A program made the translations under genes and the position numbers. The notes below the pieces were generated by a model. The model searched no databases. It was given only the letters and a program-made list of their open reading frames with translations, and was not told the DNA's origin. A stretch of DNA of 64,000 nt, from the NCBI GenBank assembly GCA_029465975.1, contig CM055728.1:24263491-24327490 (forward strand). Reading direction: 5' to 3'. Below, piece after piece: positions 1-12,815 of this stretch. The stretch comes from Dallia pectoralis (taxonomy: Eukaryota; Chordata; Actinopteri; Esociformes; Umbridae). Within the stretch, counting starts at the first letter, position 1. Each line of letters starts with the position of its first letter.

Positions 1-1067
1 AGCACGGTTGTGTGGGGGGCTGGCTTTCAGGCCGGTCCTTTGGGAAGCGTAACGCCCTCACAAAGCATCGTTGGCCCGACATCGGAGAAACGTTCCCCCT
101 GTCGACTTGGTGCCACAGTAACTTAGAGGCCCCAGTGTGTGAGGTCCCAGGTCCGTGCAGTCAATCCGAATCCAGGAGCCCGGCTGCCGCTCCGGGGCCG
201 AGCTGCCTTTATTAAGATGTTAACTGAATTGCCTTCATTTCCGTGGGACAGGATCTTTCGTCCGAGCCATTCTTTAGTGCCTCAATCTGCCCGCCACACT
301 CGCCACATCAGTCATCCTCTCTCTCCGGTCCCTCGTCACAGAACAGACTCTTTAAGCATTCGCCACCATCTCCTCATGTCTCAGCCCCGGTCTCGCTCTC
401 ACTGTTTATCCCTGCTGTCACAAGCCGTGCTATATTTTACCTGCTGTAACAGAATTACCCCGCGGCCGCAGATAAGAACAGCAATCATGGCAACAGGACC
501 TCCAGAATAACAAGTCTGCCCGTATGTTTGTTAGTGAACTTCGCTCGGGCTGTACGTCACCGACGGCCTGTCAGTCTGTCTAGCCGAGCGCCACATCACA
601 TGGCCTGCGAGGCTCGTTTGAATTATTCGCGAATGGACCAGAATTGTAATTTGTGTTGTTTGTACTTCAAGAACCAAACATTCAGGCTGTTCCTCTTCCT
701 CCTGCTGTTTGACTCTCTGAGACTGTTCCCAAGGCGTCACGACAGTCTAATCAAAGGGTGAAAAGGAGGGAAGAGGAAGGTCCTTGAGGCTTGAGCTTTA
801 CATTCAAATCCTTTTTCCCTAATGCGCCGAACGCATTGTCTCTCCGCATTTCCCCGTTTCGTTCTGATTGACTCGAAGTCAGTGTTGCCCTGGAAGCATC
901 AATAATCAATTAGCTTGTGTCACGGGAGGACGTGCTGTTTTGTTTAGTGTGGAAGTTGACAATAAGTGAGCAACAAAAGGGAGAGAGCGTGTGAGAGGCA
1001 GGTCGAAGGGAGGGCGCCAGGCACCCACGCCAAGGGGCAGCTGTCTGTAGCAGACAGACGACACTGT
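1..1067. other. unique sequence, no gene recognised
   Basis: Non-repetitive, with scattered CpGs, including CCGCGGCCGC near 460 and a CpG-richer patch at 535-600. Short open frames only. Could be intron or 5' flank. Confidence 0.6.
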
Positions 1068-1130
1068 CCCAAATGGCAACCTATTCCCTGTGTAGTGCAC
1101 TGCTTTACACAGGATTCTAGTCAGATGTGA
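1068..1130. repeat. fragment of CCCAAAT/TAGTGCAC interspersed repeat
   Basis: CCCAAATGGCAACCTATTCC followed by GTGTAGTGCACTGC resembles the left end of a short interspersed repeat with ATTTGGG-type inverted ends that I know as very frequent in salmonid genomes. Its TAGTGCAC core is the seed of the adjoining 35-bp array. Confidence 0.6.
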
Positions 1131-2125
1131 TGCACTGCTTTACATAGGGCTCTAGTCAGACGTAGTGCACTGCTTTACATAGGGCTCAAGTCAGAAGTAG
1201 TGCACTGCTTTACATAGGGCTCTAGTCAGATGTAGTGCACTGCTTTACATAGGGCTCTAGTCAGACGTAGTGCACTGCTTTACATAGGGCTCTAGTCAGA
1301 CGTAGTGCACTGCTTTACATAGGGCTCTAGTCAGACGTAGTGCACTGCTTTACATAGGGCTCTAGTCAGATGTAGTGCCCTGCTTTACATAGGGCTCTAG
1401 TCAGACGTAGTGCACTGCTTTACATAGGGCACTAGTCAGATGTAGTGCACTGCTTTACATAGGGCTCTAGTCAGATGTAGTGCACTGCTTTACATAGGGC
1501 TCTAGTCAGACGTAGTGCACTGCTTTACATAGGGCACTAGTCAGATGTAGTGCACTGCTTTACATAGGGCTCTAGTCAGATGTAGTGCCCTGCTTTACAT
1601 AGGGCTCTAGTCAGACGTAGTGCACTGCTTTACATAGGGCTCTAGTCAGATGTAGTGCCATGCTTTACATAGGGCTCTAGTCAGATGTAGTGCCCTGCTT
1701 TACATAGGGCTCTAGACAGACGTAGTGCACTGCTTTACATAGGGCTCTAGTCAGATGTAGTGCGCTGCTTTACATAGGGCTCTAGTCAGACGTAGTGCAC
1801 TGCTTTACATAGGGCACTAGTCAGATGTAGTGCACTGCTTTACATAGGGCTCTAGTCAGATGTAGTGCACTGCTTTACATAGGGCTCTAGTCAGACGTAT
1901 TGCACTGCTTTACATAGAGCTCTAGTCAGACGTAGTGCACTGCTTTACATAGGGCTCTAGTCAGATGTAGTGCACTGCTTTACATAGGGCTCTAGTCAGA
2001 TGTAGTGCCCTGCTTTACATAGGGCTCTAGTCAGACGTAGTGCACTGCTTTACATAGGGCTCTAGTCAGACGTAGTGCACTGCTTTACATAGGGCTCTAG
2101 TCAGACGTAGTGCACTGCGTAGGGC
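1093..2125. repeat. 35-bp minisatellite, about 29 copies
   Basis: The unit contains GTAGTGCACTGCTTTACATA followed by GGGCTCTAGTCAGA(C/T). The copies differ at a few recurrent positions (C/T in AGACGT/AGATGT, GCAC/GCCC, GCTCT/GCACT). The array arises inside a copy of the TAGTGCAC interspersed repeat, whose left end is still present, and ends at TGCGTAGGGCTCTGGGGG. No coding potential. Confidence 0.95.
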
Positions 2126-5100
2126 TCTGGGGGTACTGAGACACTGGGGTATATAGTGGGCAGAGAGGGCAGACAATGTGCCACATGCTGACAGACTCAG
2201 CAACGCCTCCTGGTGATGGACGGATGCCCTGCCTGGCCCTGCCACCGTCACCATGGTTACCACACACATTAGGGAAAAGGACTGGCGTTGGTGTGGCTTG
2301 TCCAGTCTCTATGTGTTGTGAGAAAGAAGTTCCAGGCCAACGGCAGCTTTGTCTCTACTCTCCACTGCTCCGACCGCGGCATAATTACAAGTAGACCATT
2401 TACAATCTAAAGTAGGAGCGTATGACTGCTCTATTAGCTCTTTTTCATCCTTTTCCAAAAGCTATGTGTAATTTGCTGTAGCACACAACATTGAGTTACG
2501 CTCTACGTTTCTTATATGGCGAACCTTTTCTACAGCGGACGCCAAGACAGGCAATTAGGGACAATTTTTGAACGAGTGGTTGGTCAGAAGGCTGGAAGAT
2601 AATTAGAACAATTATAAAAAGTGATCTGTACACTGCAGATGGACCACATCTTAGCCCAATAGGAGTCTTTAAAAATAACATCAGTTTCATACGACTTAAT
2701 TACTCTAACACATTATCAGAATTAGCATTTGTGATCTATGCAAATACAATACCTTTTCTTAAATTGAACTCACTCTGCTGAAAGATGTGCGTGCGTGTTT
2801 GTGAGAGAGATAAGACTGTTGCTTGGGAGAGAGGGAAATCTGTTGCTGACCTGTAGTTAATGTCTTTGCATTGCAAGCTGTCTCGTCCTTAGCAACCTCC
2901 AGTGATTTGCCTTATCTTCTTCTTCTTCTTCTTTACCTAATTCTTGGAGAATGAGAGTTCCCGGGTGTCCTGCCCTTGCCTGGTCCTTTTGAGCAGGAAG
3001 GCCCGAGCTCTGTGACATGTAGCCACCTGCATCCAAGCTGTGTGTCGGCCTGATTTGTTACAATTCTGAAGTCAGCGGTGTTGTTATCTGTGTGGATTGC
3101 TCTTTCCCCTCTACCTCTGAACACATCCGCTGCCTTCAGCCGAGCAATGCAGAGATAACACTCCCAAACTAATTCCTGGGAAGAGATAACGAGAAGAATA
3201 CCTCAAACCAAAAGACCCCCCCCCCCAGAAAAAACTCCCTCTTTCCTTTCACTTCCCGATAAACATTTTCTTTCCACCGTGCCGACCAAGACAGATCCGA
3301 GCATAGCAATGATGAAAGACTTAGAAACCCAAACTTAAAACGGAAAAACCGTCTGTCCTATCTGGCTATCCGGTTGTCCGCGAGGTTCGGTTCATGTGAA
3401 AGTCCGCTTTAGGCAAACAGTCACTGGCCCGGCAGGCTGCCGGAATGCCAGGATGATTTGCCACAGTCCTTTTAAAACATGGAGGGTCCATTCTTGGGCC
3501 TTCAACACCGCGTCAACTGTCTGAAAAGGAAAGCTGCTACCTCAGAGTCGGACTGGGGAGGTAGAAGAGCTTGGAGAAGGCTTGTCTGTTTTTCTGTTTA
3601 TGATTTTGAATGCCTATGCCGAGGAAATGAATAAAGTGTCTCTATCTGGGGAGACTAGCTACAGACAGTGTGCTGAAGCATTTAAAAATACATTACTCTG
3701 ACCTCCGTGTGGGGAAGTCAGAAGGAAGTCGTTTTGGATGGGCTTTCTTAAAAAGGATGTTATGCACTGAGTAGGTTGAGGTGCGTGGAAAAATGGCACG
3801 CTTTACATATGAGGAAGTACAGTATAGCTAAACATAGTGTTCTCTGTAGAGGTTTGATTCGATGCCGTTTTAATCTTACACTGCTCGGCTTTGGAATTCA
3901 CCCCCAGCTGTGGGAACCTGGTTGGGCGTTGAAGGGTGAACAATTAACAATGAACGTGTTTTTTTCCCTCTATTCTTGTCAGCCATCCCATCAAATAATG
4001 TCTTTGGAATAACCACTGGGATTTGAGTAAGTAACTAAACAAAGACACTATCGCATTTAAAATCCCGCAATTTGCTCGCGTCTTGCCGAGCATTACAACT
4101 CATCAAGATGAATCCGTTAGAACTGATCGCCTGCCTCTCCCTTGTCTTTGATACTCTCTGTTCAAAAACATAAAATACAATTAGCGTTCGAGAATCTTTC
4201 CATGGAAATGATTGCGTCAAAATACCAGACAATCATTGTGAATATCCCAGTATCCCGGTTAGTACAGCAGTCAACTTGTCAGTGTGAATGGTACCAAGCC
4301 GTTCTACTCCAACGGTAACCACTGCATAAGGAAGCCTCCACGCTGCCACAAATGCCTCCCTGTCATTGTCATAACCAACGAACCAGGAGACATGACGGAC
4401 GCGTCGCCGCACACGGAATTCTGCATGTTCCGGACCCCGAAAAGAGACACGATTATTACAAACGTAAACGCCTCCTACATTGCAACCCCGCCGTTGGGAA
4501 TAAATAATCTAATGAACGACGACATCACGTGTAATTCACTGGAGAACAGCGGTGTGGGTCGGGCAGCAGTGCTTTCCCCCTCCTGTAGCGTTTGACGGTA
4601 CAACGGGGAGAATTATTGCATCTAAGACAATTATCCCGTGCGGTGTGAGGAGCGTATCGCTGACAGCGTTGTGACGGCCGCAGAGGACAGGGGTTCCTGT
4701 GTGTTGTCCACGAAGACGCTGATGAAATATGACTGCTCAGAAGCAGCGCTGCCTGCCTGGAGGGAGACGAAATGAGGGAGGAAGACGTGTGTGTGTGTGG
4801 GGGGTGGATGGGGTGGAGGCAGGTTTGTACTTGAAAGCAGTAGATGAATACTGTATCTGCCTGCTGTTGTATTCATCTGCAACAGTTTGGGATTTGGGCC
4901 TAATGCCATTTTAAGCCCAATACACTGAAGAGAAGGAGATAGGATCTGCGAGATGGTGTTGACCTGGGCGTGTATTTATCTGCTGATCCAAAACCTGTTT
5001 AGCCTTTAAGTTGATACTACACTGACAGGGGGTTAGCTGATCCTAAGTAAGCACTCGTTCTGTGGGGCTCTGCTCGAACACTGATATTGCCAGTAACATT

Positions 5101-6689
5101 GTACAGAACGACATGTACTCACTATTATTCATTCTCTGGTTTTAATACACCACCGCAGAGAGACCAAGTGCTGCCGCTGTTCTGGAGGAGAGAAAAAATC
5201 TCATTATCGAAAGCTTTGGAAGTCTTGTAAGAACAGCTATTTAATGCCGGTTCTGCACGCCGACCAACTGCCACCTGCACTGCTGTTTGAGAGGGCTTTC
5301 TATTTTTTCATTCGGTTATAGAGGGAACATTGTGTTCGACTTGACAGAGGTCAACGGGTTAGTCGAATTTGCATTTGATTGCAAAACTTCTTCCACGTCA
5401 GACATATAATAATTGCAATTGTGCGTTTTAGGTTCTAAGATATTTATCATATTTTATTTGTTTTGTTCATTGCTTCGCTATTGTTCCATCTATCATTTAA
5501 GAGGGTTTTGTTAACTATTAAGCAAAATATGCTTGACAGTGTCATTGTTGATCAAGAGAATTAAGCATTCATTCCCACTGTTCTTTTATGTACACAATTC
5601 TGCTCTGTCTTTTCAAAGCTGACAATTAGCAGCTTACAATTTCTGCCTCCTCCTCTTTCTCCTTCTCCTCCCTCTTCCCCTCCTCCAGCTTTCTTCCTCT
5701 GTTTTCCCTCTCTTGTTTGTTTGGGAGGGAGGAGGAAGAACTAGTAAGAGTGGGTTTGGGGGAGGCCTGCGTGTTGAAGCAGACAAATCTGCATGTCTGG
5801 AAGCTTCTGGAAGCTTCTGGAAGATGTCAGCCTGCATTCACCTCCTAGCAAAGAGACTGTGTAAGTGTGTATGTTCCTCCCTGTTGAATTGAGACTTGGG
5901 TAATGGAACAGTTAAAGGTAGTGGCCATCGATTGGCCGGTGTGTCAGTCACAGTGTGAATAGCGTCAACACACACACACAGACACACTTACACAGACACA
6001 CACCTAACTCCTAACCAGACTTCTTTCAATCCAGTGGCAGCCAGTCAGCCCGTTCTCTCAGCCGTTGAAGGGACTGATAAAGGATACAGTGCCTTTGTTT
6101 GCCGACTCCATCACGATGGGTTACTGTATCTGCTGTCTGCTCTGTCTGCACAAAGGACTAGCAGATTGAATGGCTCTAGTTGTGAAATATAATAAATGGA
6201 ATCTGGCCTCAGCGCCTGAGGTAAAGTTATATGAAGCACTGCGTCAGAGTAAATAGCCCCCATCCCTCACGCTTCACATTGCTGTGGCGCTGTCGGCCAT
6301 TGGCGGAGAGACAGGATTGGCTGAAACGGTGTCGTCCGAATCGTGTGCTTTGGTCTTCAACGTAACGTTTCCTGCCGCATTGCAATAAGGTATTTAGACT
6401 AGGCTGTGAAGGTGTTAGTAAGCAGGTGTGGTTGACTCATCTCACTCTCTCATAACCCACTGTGACAGACAGGCAAGGCAGCAGTATTTGATTGGTCAGA
6501 GGTTAACACATTTTTTTTGTTGTTGGCTGAAGCCCGCTATGGCGCTTGCGTGTGGAGGGATATCAAAATATATCTATACATGGCTACATACTGATGAGCC
6601 AAACATGACCACTTACAGGTGAAGCAAATAACGTTGGTCATCTCATAACAGTGGCACATTTCGTGGTCTGGGTAGATTAGATGGTGAGC
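2126..6689. other. unique intronic/flanking sequence
   Basis: No exon recognised. Points of note: TCTTCTTCTTCTT at about 2920, a poly-C run near 3216, a CpG-bearing segment with a 103-codon unexplained open frame at 4284-4595, a pyrimidine tract at 5640-5705, three copies of GGAAGCTTCT at 5799-5822 and a short CA-rich patch near 5970. Confidence 0.6.
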
Positions 6690-7190
6690 AGACAATCAGT
6701 TCTCATAGGCAACGTGTTGGATGCTGGGGAAATGTTGGGCGCCCAAGGGCTCATCGAAGTACAGAAGCAATAATGGCCATCCCATCTGGTCCGCACTGAC
6801 AGAATATCTGCTGTGGCACAAGACATTTTTATGATGGTTTGGGAGGAATTGTCCACAACACACAGTGCATCGTACCCTGCAGATGGCAGTGCCCTCATTC
6901 AGCTGTGTAATGCGTCTTGCCACACTACACAAATTGTTTGAGAACGGATTGAGGAACATTATGGAGACTTCCGAATTTCCCAGATCTCAATCCGATTAAG
7001 CAGCTGTGGGACGTGCTGGACCAACATGTTCAATCCACAACGTGATCTGCTTTTTATGTCCTGGTGCCAGATACCAGCGGACACCTGCTGTGGTTTTGTA
7101 CAGTTGTTGCCTCAATAGGTCGGAACAGTCTTGGCGGAATGTAAAGGACCAAAAGCATATTAGGCAAATAGTCTGTGTCGAAATTATTCA
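6690..7190 (+). mobile_element. decayed Tc1/mariner-family transposon, 3' part of transposase
   Basis: Read on the + strand, 6971 onward gives PNFPDLNPIKQLWDVLDQ, the signature C-terminal region of Tc1-like transposases (SPDLNPIEHLWD type). Upstream, the order GATGGCAGTGCC...CAGC...TGTAATGCG and downstream CTGGTGCCAGATACCAG match a fish Tc1 family with GGCATAACATTATGACC ends, as I remember it. The third catalytic residue, normally Glu in NPIEHLW, is Lys (AAG at 6998-7000). The frame is broken by several stops. The 5' half with the DNA-binding domain is missing or unrecognisable. It is a dead fossil copy. Confidence 0.75.
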
Positions 7191-7349
7191 ATATGCTGAA
7201 ATTGGACAAATTGCATCTTCGGAGCGGTAGTTGCAATTAAAAGCTAATTGACGGGGATAAGACATTAACTACATTGGACTGTCATACAAGTCCTGGTCTG
7301 TGTGTGTTGTGTATTCATGAAGAAATTCCTTGTCTTCTTTAAGGGATGA

Positions 7350-7770
7350 AGGAGATTGAAATCCACTTTGCGCTCAGCTCACCAGAGCTTTCAATGCACT
7401 CTGCTCTCCAAACGGTTCAATGATGTTCAGATTTGGTGATTGGGAGACCACGGCCAAGGCTTCGACCATTGGATACGGGGGCGTTCTCATCCTAAAATAT
7501 GGTAACATCTTCAAGGAACAGGGGTCTCCATAATTCTGTCCTCCCCCTGTATATATGAATCCCCGTGTTGGATTGCTTTTAGCGTGCATATTGAGAGACC
7601 AGAAGCACAGCGTCCTCGTTCTAGCCTCAACAGAAACCATGTCGCTGGTTTGTCTAGTGTATCTGTGACACGCTCAGGGCTTTCTGCTCTGTCTTTCCGT
7701 GGGTGTTGGGAAGATAGCTGCCATTCATGAATCGGTCTGATGAGACAGCGATCTGTCAAATGGTTCAGTG
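7350..7770 (-). mobile_element. second decayed Tc1-like transposon fragment, opposite orientation
   Basis: On the - strand a frame at 7374-7640 contains SQSPNLNIIEPFGEQ, a degraded copy of the SPDLNIIEPLW motif near the C-terminus of another Tc1-like transposase family. The conserved Glu of NIIEP is kept, but the usual SPDLN is SPNLN. Farther along the - strand the match fades. It lies about 160 bp from the + strand Tc1 relic but belongs to a different subfamily, so the two are independent insertions or one is nested beside the other. No intact terminal inverted repeats were seen. Confidence 0.6.
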
Positions 7771-9519
7771 GAATTTTAGATTAGGTAGTACATCCATTGT
7801 AGCAATAGCAGAGGGTTTGTGGAGTGAAAAGCACTGGGCTGAGTTAAATGGAGAGATGGAGAAACAGTCAGGTTGAAGGTCACAGAGTACTGGGTGCATA
7901 TATGTCCATGTTCTGTTCCTCACCAATTGTAACTATCAGGACTGTGGCCAGAAAACACTATGAAGGAGCCAGTAGTCGGTTAGTCCTGGAGGACCTGCCT
8001 AACGCCTAGGACCAGGCCTGACAAGACCACACGTGGTCAGGATCAGAGAAGGGCCGTGAGGGCCAACTGAACTTTGCCGATGACAGACAGCATCCTCAGC
8101 CTGTGGAAAAGCATAGCTGGTCGGGAAAACGACTTAGAAGTGCCGCGGCAGAGACGATATTGGCCTGGGACGCCGGATTGTTCATAATGACTCAGACAGG
8201 AACAGGAAGTGAACTTAGGAAGCCGTGTCAGGATGGAGGTATGGGAGCAGAGTGTTTCATAATTGACACAGGGCTTGTCTAGGAAGTGGACGTGCATGGC
8301 ATTACTCGTCGCCGTGGCGATTCTCACCGCCAACATGACAGAGCAGACCGGCAGTTAGGCAGGGGAGGTCTCTAGTGACTGATACATGCCTGCTAAGCCC
8401 AGCATGCATTAGCCTTCACTGCTTTTTAAGCTGGGAGTGACAGATGCTTGCGTTATAATATTCAAATGAATTATTACAATACAATTCCTAGTTAATTGCA
8501 GGGATGCACTGGGGGGAAAAAACATTGTTAGCAGGTCTTTTCCATCCATTTTGAAGGTATCTTTAAGGGGTTATTACTAGTCATGGGAAGATGTTTGTAT
8601 GAAATAATGTTTCACTATTACTTTTTTATTTTGACCAGCCCAACTCAAAACAAGATGATCCAGCCCCTCTGGCATTTGCCGTAGATACCAGATGGCTCAT
8701 GCGGCCGTGCGTATGTGTTTCCGTGTGCGACCACATTGCTCAGTGATGAATTCCTCCTTTTCTCCCTCTCCTTCTACACATTTCTCTCTGTCAGAAGTCT
8801 TCCACCCTCCCAATTGAAACAGATGCTAATTTGAATGGTCTCAGCCACACAGATTTCTCTTTGATCACTCTTAATGCCCGGAGAGTGTCTGCCTCCGCCG
8901 CTGCTTTCAGACGGAGAGGAAGACACAGGGCTTTTGACTGAACGTGTTCTGGCCACTGAGGCCGGGGCATGTGTAGGGGGTGCGCTCACCCTACGGTGGG
9001 CAGGAAGGGCCCGACGGGGACTCTAACTGGGCCTGCGGTCGCCAACCAGACCAGAGGGAGGTCCTAAAGCCGGCCTCTCGTTACTTGGCACGGCCAGACC
9101 AACCGTGAGCCACCGTGAGCACTGCTACTTCTGCTTGACTCTCCAGCCTCTCTTCCCCACCAGGAATTACTATGCCATTCACATGTTGAGCTGGATTTAA
9201 CACAGCCCCTGTGCTGAATTTCAATTCCTCTGTTCCCCCTAAAGACTGACTCACATGCTTATTCGCCATTACAAGATGACATCATTAAATTCTACCAGCT
9301 CTCACCAGTAGGTGACTACAGGCAGATGGACTACAGGAAGACAAGTGATGGCTGATTCTTAAGAAGTAAATGATCTGTCTTTTAGAAGAGGCTTTTGCGC
9401 ATAAGGAAAAGGAAATTGGCTGTACATGTTACACATTCAATCTTCAGAACTTCAGTGGTGCCACATAAAGCCAGGGGCCTTCTAGAAGCCTTTCTCGAAA
9501 ACACACTGTAAGTTTGACT
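7771..9519. other. unique sequence, no gene recognised
   Basis: Mixed-composition DNA without strong repeats. Only short, patternless open frames. Confidence 0.6.
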
Positions 9520-10025
9520 GACTGGCTTATGAGAGAGAGAGTAAGCTAGAACAAGGAGAAGGGGTTGAGAAAGAGGGTGAGAGAGAACAGGGAGAAGGGA
9601 GTGAGAGAGAGAGATGGGGGTTAGAGAGAAGGGAGTGAGAGAGAGAAAGAGAGGGTAAGATAGAACAAGGAGAAAGGAGTGAGAAAAAAGAGAGGGGGGG
9701 TTAGCGAGAATAGGGAGAAGGGAGTGAGAGAGAGAGGGGGGTAGAGAGAAGGGAGGGAGAGAGAGAAAGAGAGGGTAAGAGAGAACAAGGAGAGGGAGGG
9801 AGTGAGAAAGAGAGAGAACAGGGAGAGGGAGGGAGTGAGAAAAAAAGAGAGGGGGTTAGAGAGAGAGAACAGGGAGACGGGAGTGAGAGAGAGAAAGAGA
9901 GGGTAAGAGAGAACAAGGAGAAAGGAGTTAAAAAGAGAGAGAGGGGGTTAGAGAGAACATGAAGAAGGGAGTGAGAGAGAGAGGGTAAGAGAGAACAGGG
10001 AGAAGGGAGTGAGAGAGAGAGCTGT
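9520..10025. repeat. polypurine (GAGA-rich) imperfect minisatellite
   Basis: About 500 bp of nearly pure purine on the + strand, built from variants of AGAGAACAGGGAGAAGGGAG and GTGAGAGAGAGAG. Long homopurine tracts of this sort can form triplex DNA. Confidence 0.9.
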
Positions 10026-10103
10026 CACCCTGGAACAGTTAAACAAACCTCCGAAATAACAGGGAAAAATGAGGAAGGAGATTGATCATGATTAGGAGAG
10101 GGA

Positions 10104-10462
10104 GGAGGAGAAGGACTAAAAGACAACAGGGTATTCAGACAGCTTGTAGTGTTCGACAATGTCTGAAAGGAGTCGCCAATAGAGTCCCTGTGGGCCGGTC
10201 CCTCTGTGGTACCCATCAGGGTCTTGTTCTATGTCCCACTGTTTATGTTTCATCACAGCGGGAGTGACAATATCCAGACCCGTCCGCTCCCCGTCCCCTG
10301 CAAGGTGAATAGCAAAGCACTGTTTCAAGGATACCAAGCCGTTCGTGACTGGTCTGTATGTCATACTGACATGTAAATCCGCCATGCCTCCACTCTGTAT
10401 GTAAAATCGTGGTATCTCCTCTCCCAACCCCAGTGGGAACCTCCGATGTCCCGCGTGATCTA
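10104..10462 (-). other. unexplained open frame, unrecognised
   Basis: On the - strand about 115 codons are open, containing MADLHVSMTYRPVTNG and HKQWDIEQDPDGYHRGTG. It is not made of repeats, and its composition looks more protein-like than most chance frames here. There is no ATG before the internal Met, no flanking splice pattern that I can defend, and I recognise no family. It could be a decayed retrogene or transposon piece, or chance. Confidence 0.2.
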
Positions 10463-11252
10463 ATCAAACGCGATCTGAGATACCCTGTCCATGTGGGAAT
10501 TGCCTGGCCCCGCGCTAGAGGCCACCATATGGCAAAGCCAGCAAACTAATCCGAAATTATGGAGATTATGTTGGGATTTTTCTCTGCACAGTGTGACTGT
10601 GACTAATTGTAATTATTATTATTATTTTCATTTGATTATTGTCATTAGTGCATGGCAGTATCTGAGGGACATAGAGAGCTGCGTTCCAGTTCCATTCTAA
10701 TCCAGGTTTGCTCTGGCAGCAGCACAGAAGTAGGACCTTATGTCCACATGTCAGCCAGGTGAACTTTCCCTGACCGTGGCAGGCTTTATCTAATCTGTTT
10801 TCACTGCGATCAACTCTACTTATTGGACCATATTTTTAGGAATTCTTATCAAGAATACAACCCTCATTCCAGCTGATCCATTTGGCGAGGATAAAGACTT
10901 GGCGCTTCTGTGACCGAGCTTAGCTGAGCTAGATAACCTACTGCCTGTGTTGACCTACTTCTGTCCAAGTCCCACATTGAAACATCTCACTAATTTATTT
11001 CATGTATTTATTTCCCAGTTCTTTCTGTCTGTTAAGCAATCCCTAACTTCCTTTAGGCCTCGGACCCTGCACTACAGAAACAGAAAGGTTTTCTCTGAAG
11101 GAGACACACACACACATATTACGCCTACTCAGCAAGTCCTGTCTGACTAATACAGGCTCTTTCCTATCACAAGTTGTTATTACCTTTAAGTAACCAGCCA
11201 CATAGTAGATTCTGTTGTCTTTTATCACCACTGATCAAATTAAGGGGCGTAT

Positions 11253-11324
<72 letters not shown>

Positions 11325-12319
11325 ACACAGAGGATGAGTGCTTTCTAGGCCAGGCAGGCGAGGTGAGGCATGCACTTCTTTCAGGCTCTGTGCTGCGGTC
11401 TCAGACTGTGAGGCAAGCTGTGGTAATGCAATATAATGGCTCTGACTGGGTGTCTCTTTAATGGCTCTGTAAATAGGCCCTGATGTGTCTTCACAGTGTT
11501 CCCTTAGCAGAAGGCAGTGAACCAAACATACAGGGACTGTATAGGAAGAAGAGTGGAAGAGTCAGAAATCATTTAGAAAACACATTGACCCATAATACCT
11601 TGCAATTTATGTCATGTAATGACACTGTTTCACAATAAACTACCGGTTATTGGACCACATTGATTGGTGGACGACTTTTGATCATCACATCAGAACATGT
11701 GTTAACGTCCCCGCAATGTTGAACTATTGGCTATTTTGAGCCCGGTCTTATTATTACGGCTCTTAGGTGAGCCAAACCCTGTCTTAATATATTGGTAGTA
11801 CGGTTAGCCTTTTGTTAACATTATGGTTGTATTGTTAGCCTAACCCTCAACTTGTTTTTACATTATGGTTGCATGGTTGGGGTCTCCTAAAGCAGAGATA
11901 AGGGGTCTTCCTGGTTCCTATGTTGGTGGTATGGGGAGGGGCTGAGAGGGTAGGACGCTCTGACAGAGGACACAAGTCATTGTACTTTCTACGTCGATGT
12001 CAATGTCAGGTGCTAGTCTATACAGGCAAAGACTGGAGTCTAGGAGTCTACGTGTTAGTCAGGATCATTAGTCGCTGTAATGAACACCAGTGTGGTTGTC
12101 CTACAAAGACATGGTGATACATCAGAGAGTTTATATGAATGGACCCATGTTAGTCACTGTGCTGTTGTTCTACCATCTCTCTGTACGTCTGGGCTGGGCT
12201 AGCGATGTAACAACAGTCCTGGCTGATGTGTGGACCAGGACAGCTGTGGCAGGCCAGGCATCAGGCAGCCTCATTCCAATGTTAATCGGACTAGCAGCTA
12301 ATTGATTAATAGCTGGGTT
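10463..12319. other. unique sequence around the (TG)33 repeat
   Basis: Includes a short ATTATTATTATT run at 10613 and the (TG)33 tract. No coding signal. Confidence 0.6.
11257..11322. repeat. (TG)33 microsatellite
   Basis: An uninterrupted run of 33 TG dinucleotides. Confidence 0.98.
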
Positions 12320-12815
12320 AGAGAGAGATAGGTACAGAGTGGTCTAGATGGAGATGGGGAAGCTGGAGGGAGATGGAGGAGATTGAGGAGTATAGAATGT
12401 GATAGAGGGAGATGCAGGCATGAAGGGAGATCTAGGGAAATAGAGGGAGAGAGTCAGAGGTAGATGTAGACGGAGAGAGGTGGAGGGAGATGAAGGGAGA
12501 GGTAGATAGAGGGAAATGGAGCTAGGGATAGGTAGATGGAGGTAGGAGGGAGGGAGATGGAGGTAGTTAGATGCAGGTAGATGGAGGTAGATGGAGATAG
12601 GGAGATGGAGGTAGGAGGGAGGGAGATGGAGGTAGTAAGATGCAGGTAGATGGAGGTAGGGAGATGGAGGGAGGTAGATGGTAGATGGTGGGAGAGATTG
12701 ATGGGGGAGGTAAAAGTAGGGTGGGAGATGGAAGAAGGTAGATGGAGGGAGATGGATGGAGATGGAGTTAGATGGATGGAGAGGTAGATGGAGGGAGATG
12801 GGAGTAATGTAGCCG
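12320..12815. repeat. degenerate GATGGAGG(T/G)AG minisatellite
   Basis: An imperfect array of GGAGATGGAGGTAGATGGAG-like units, mostly purine with T. Spacing is irregular (10-14 nt). Confidence 0.85.
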
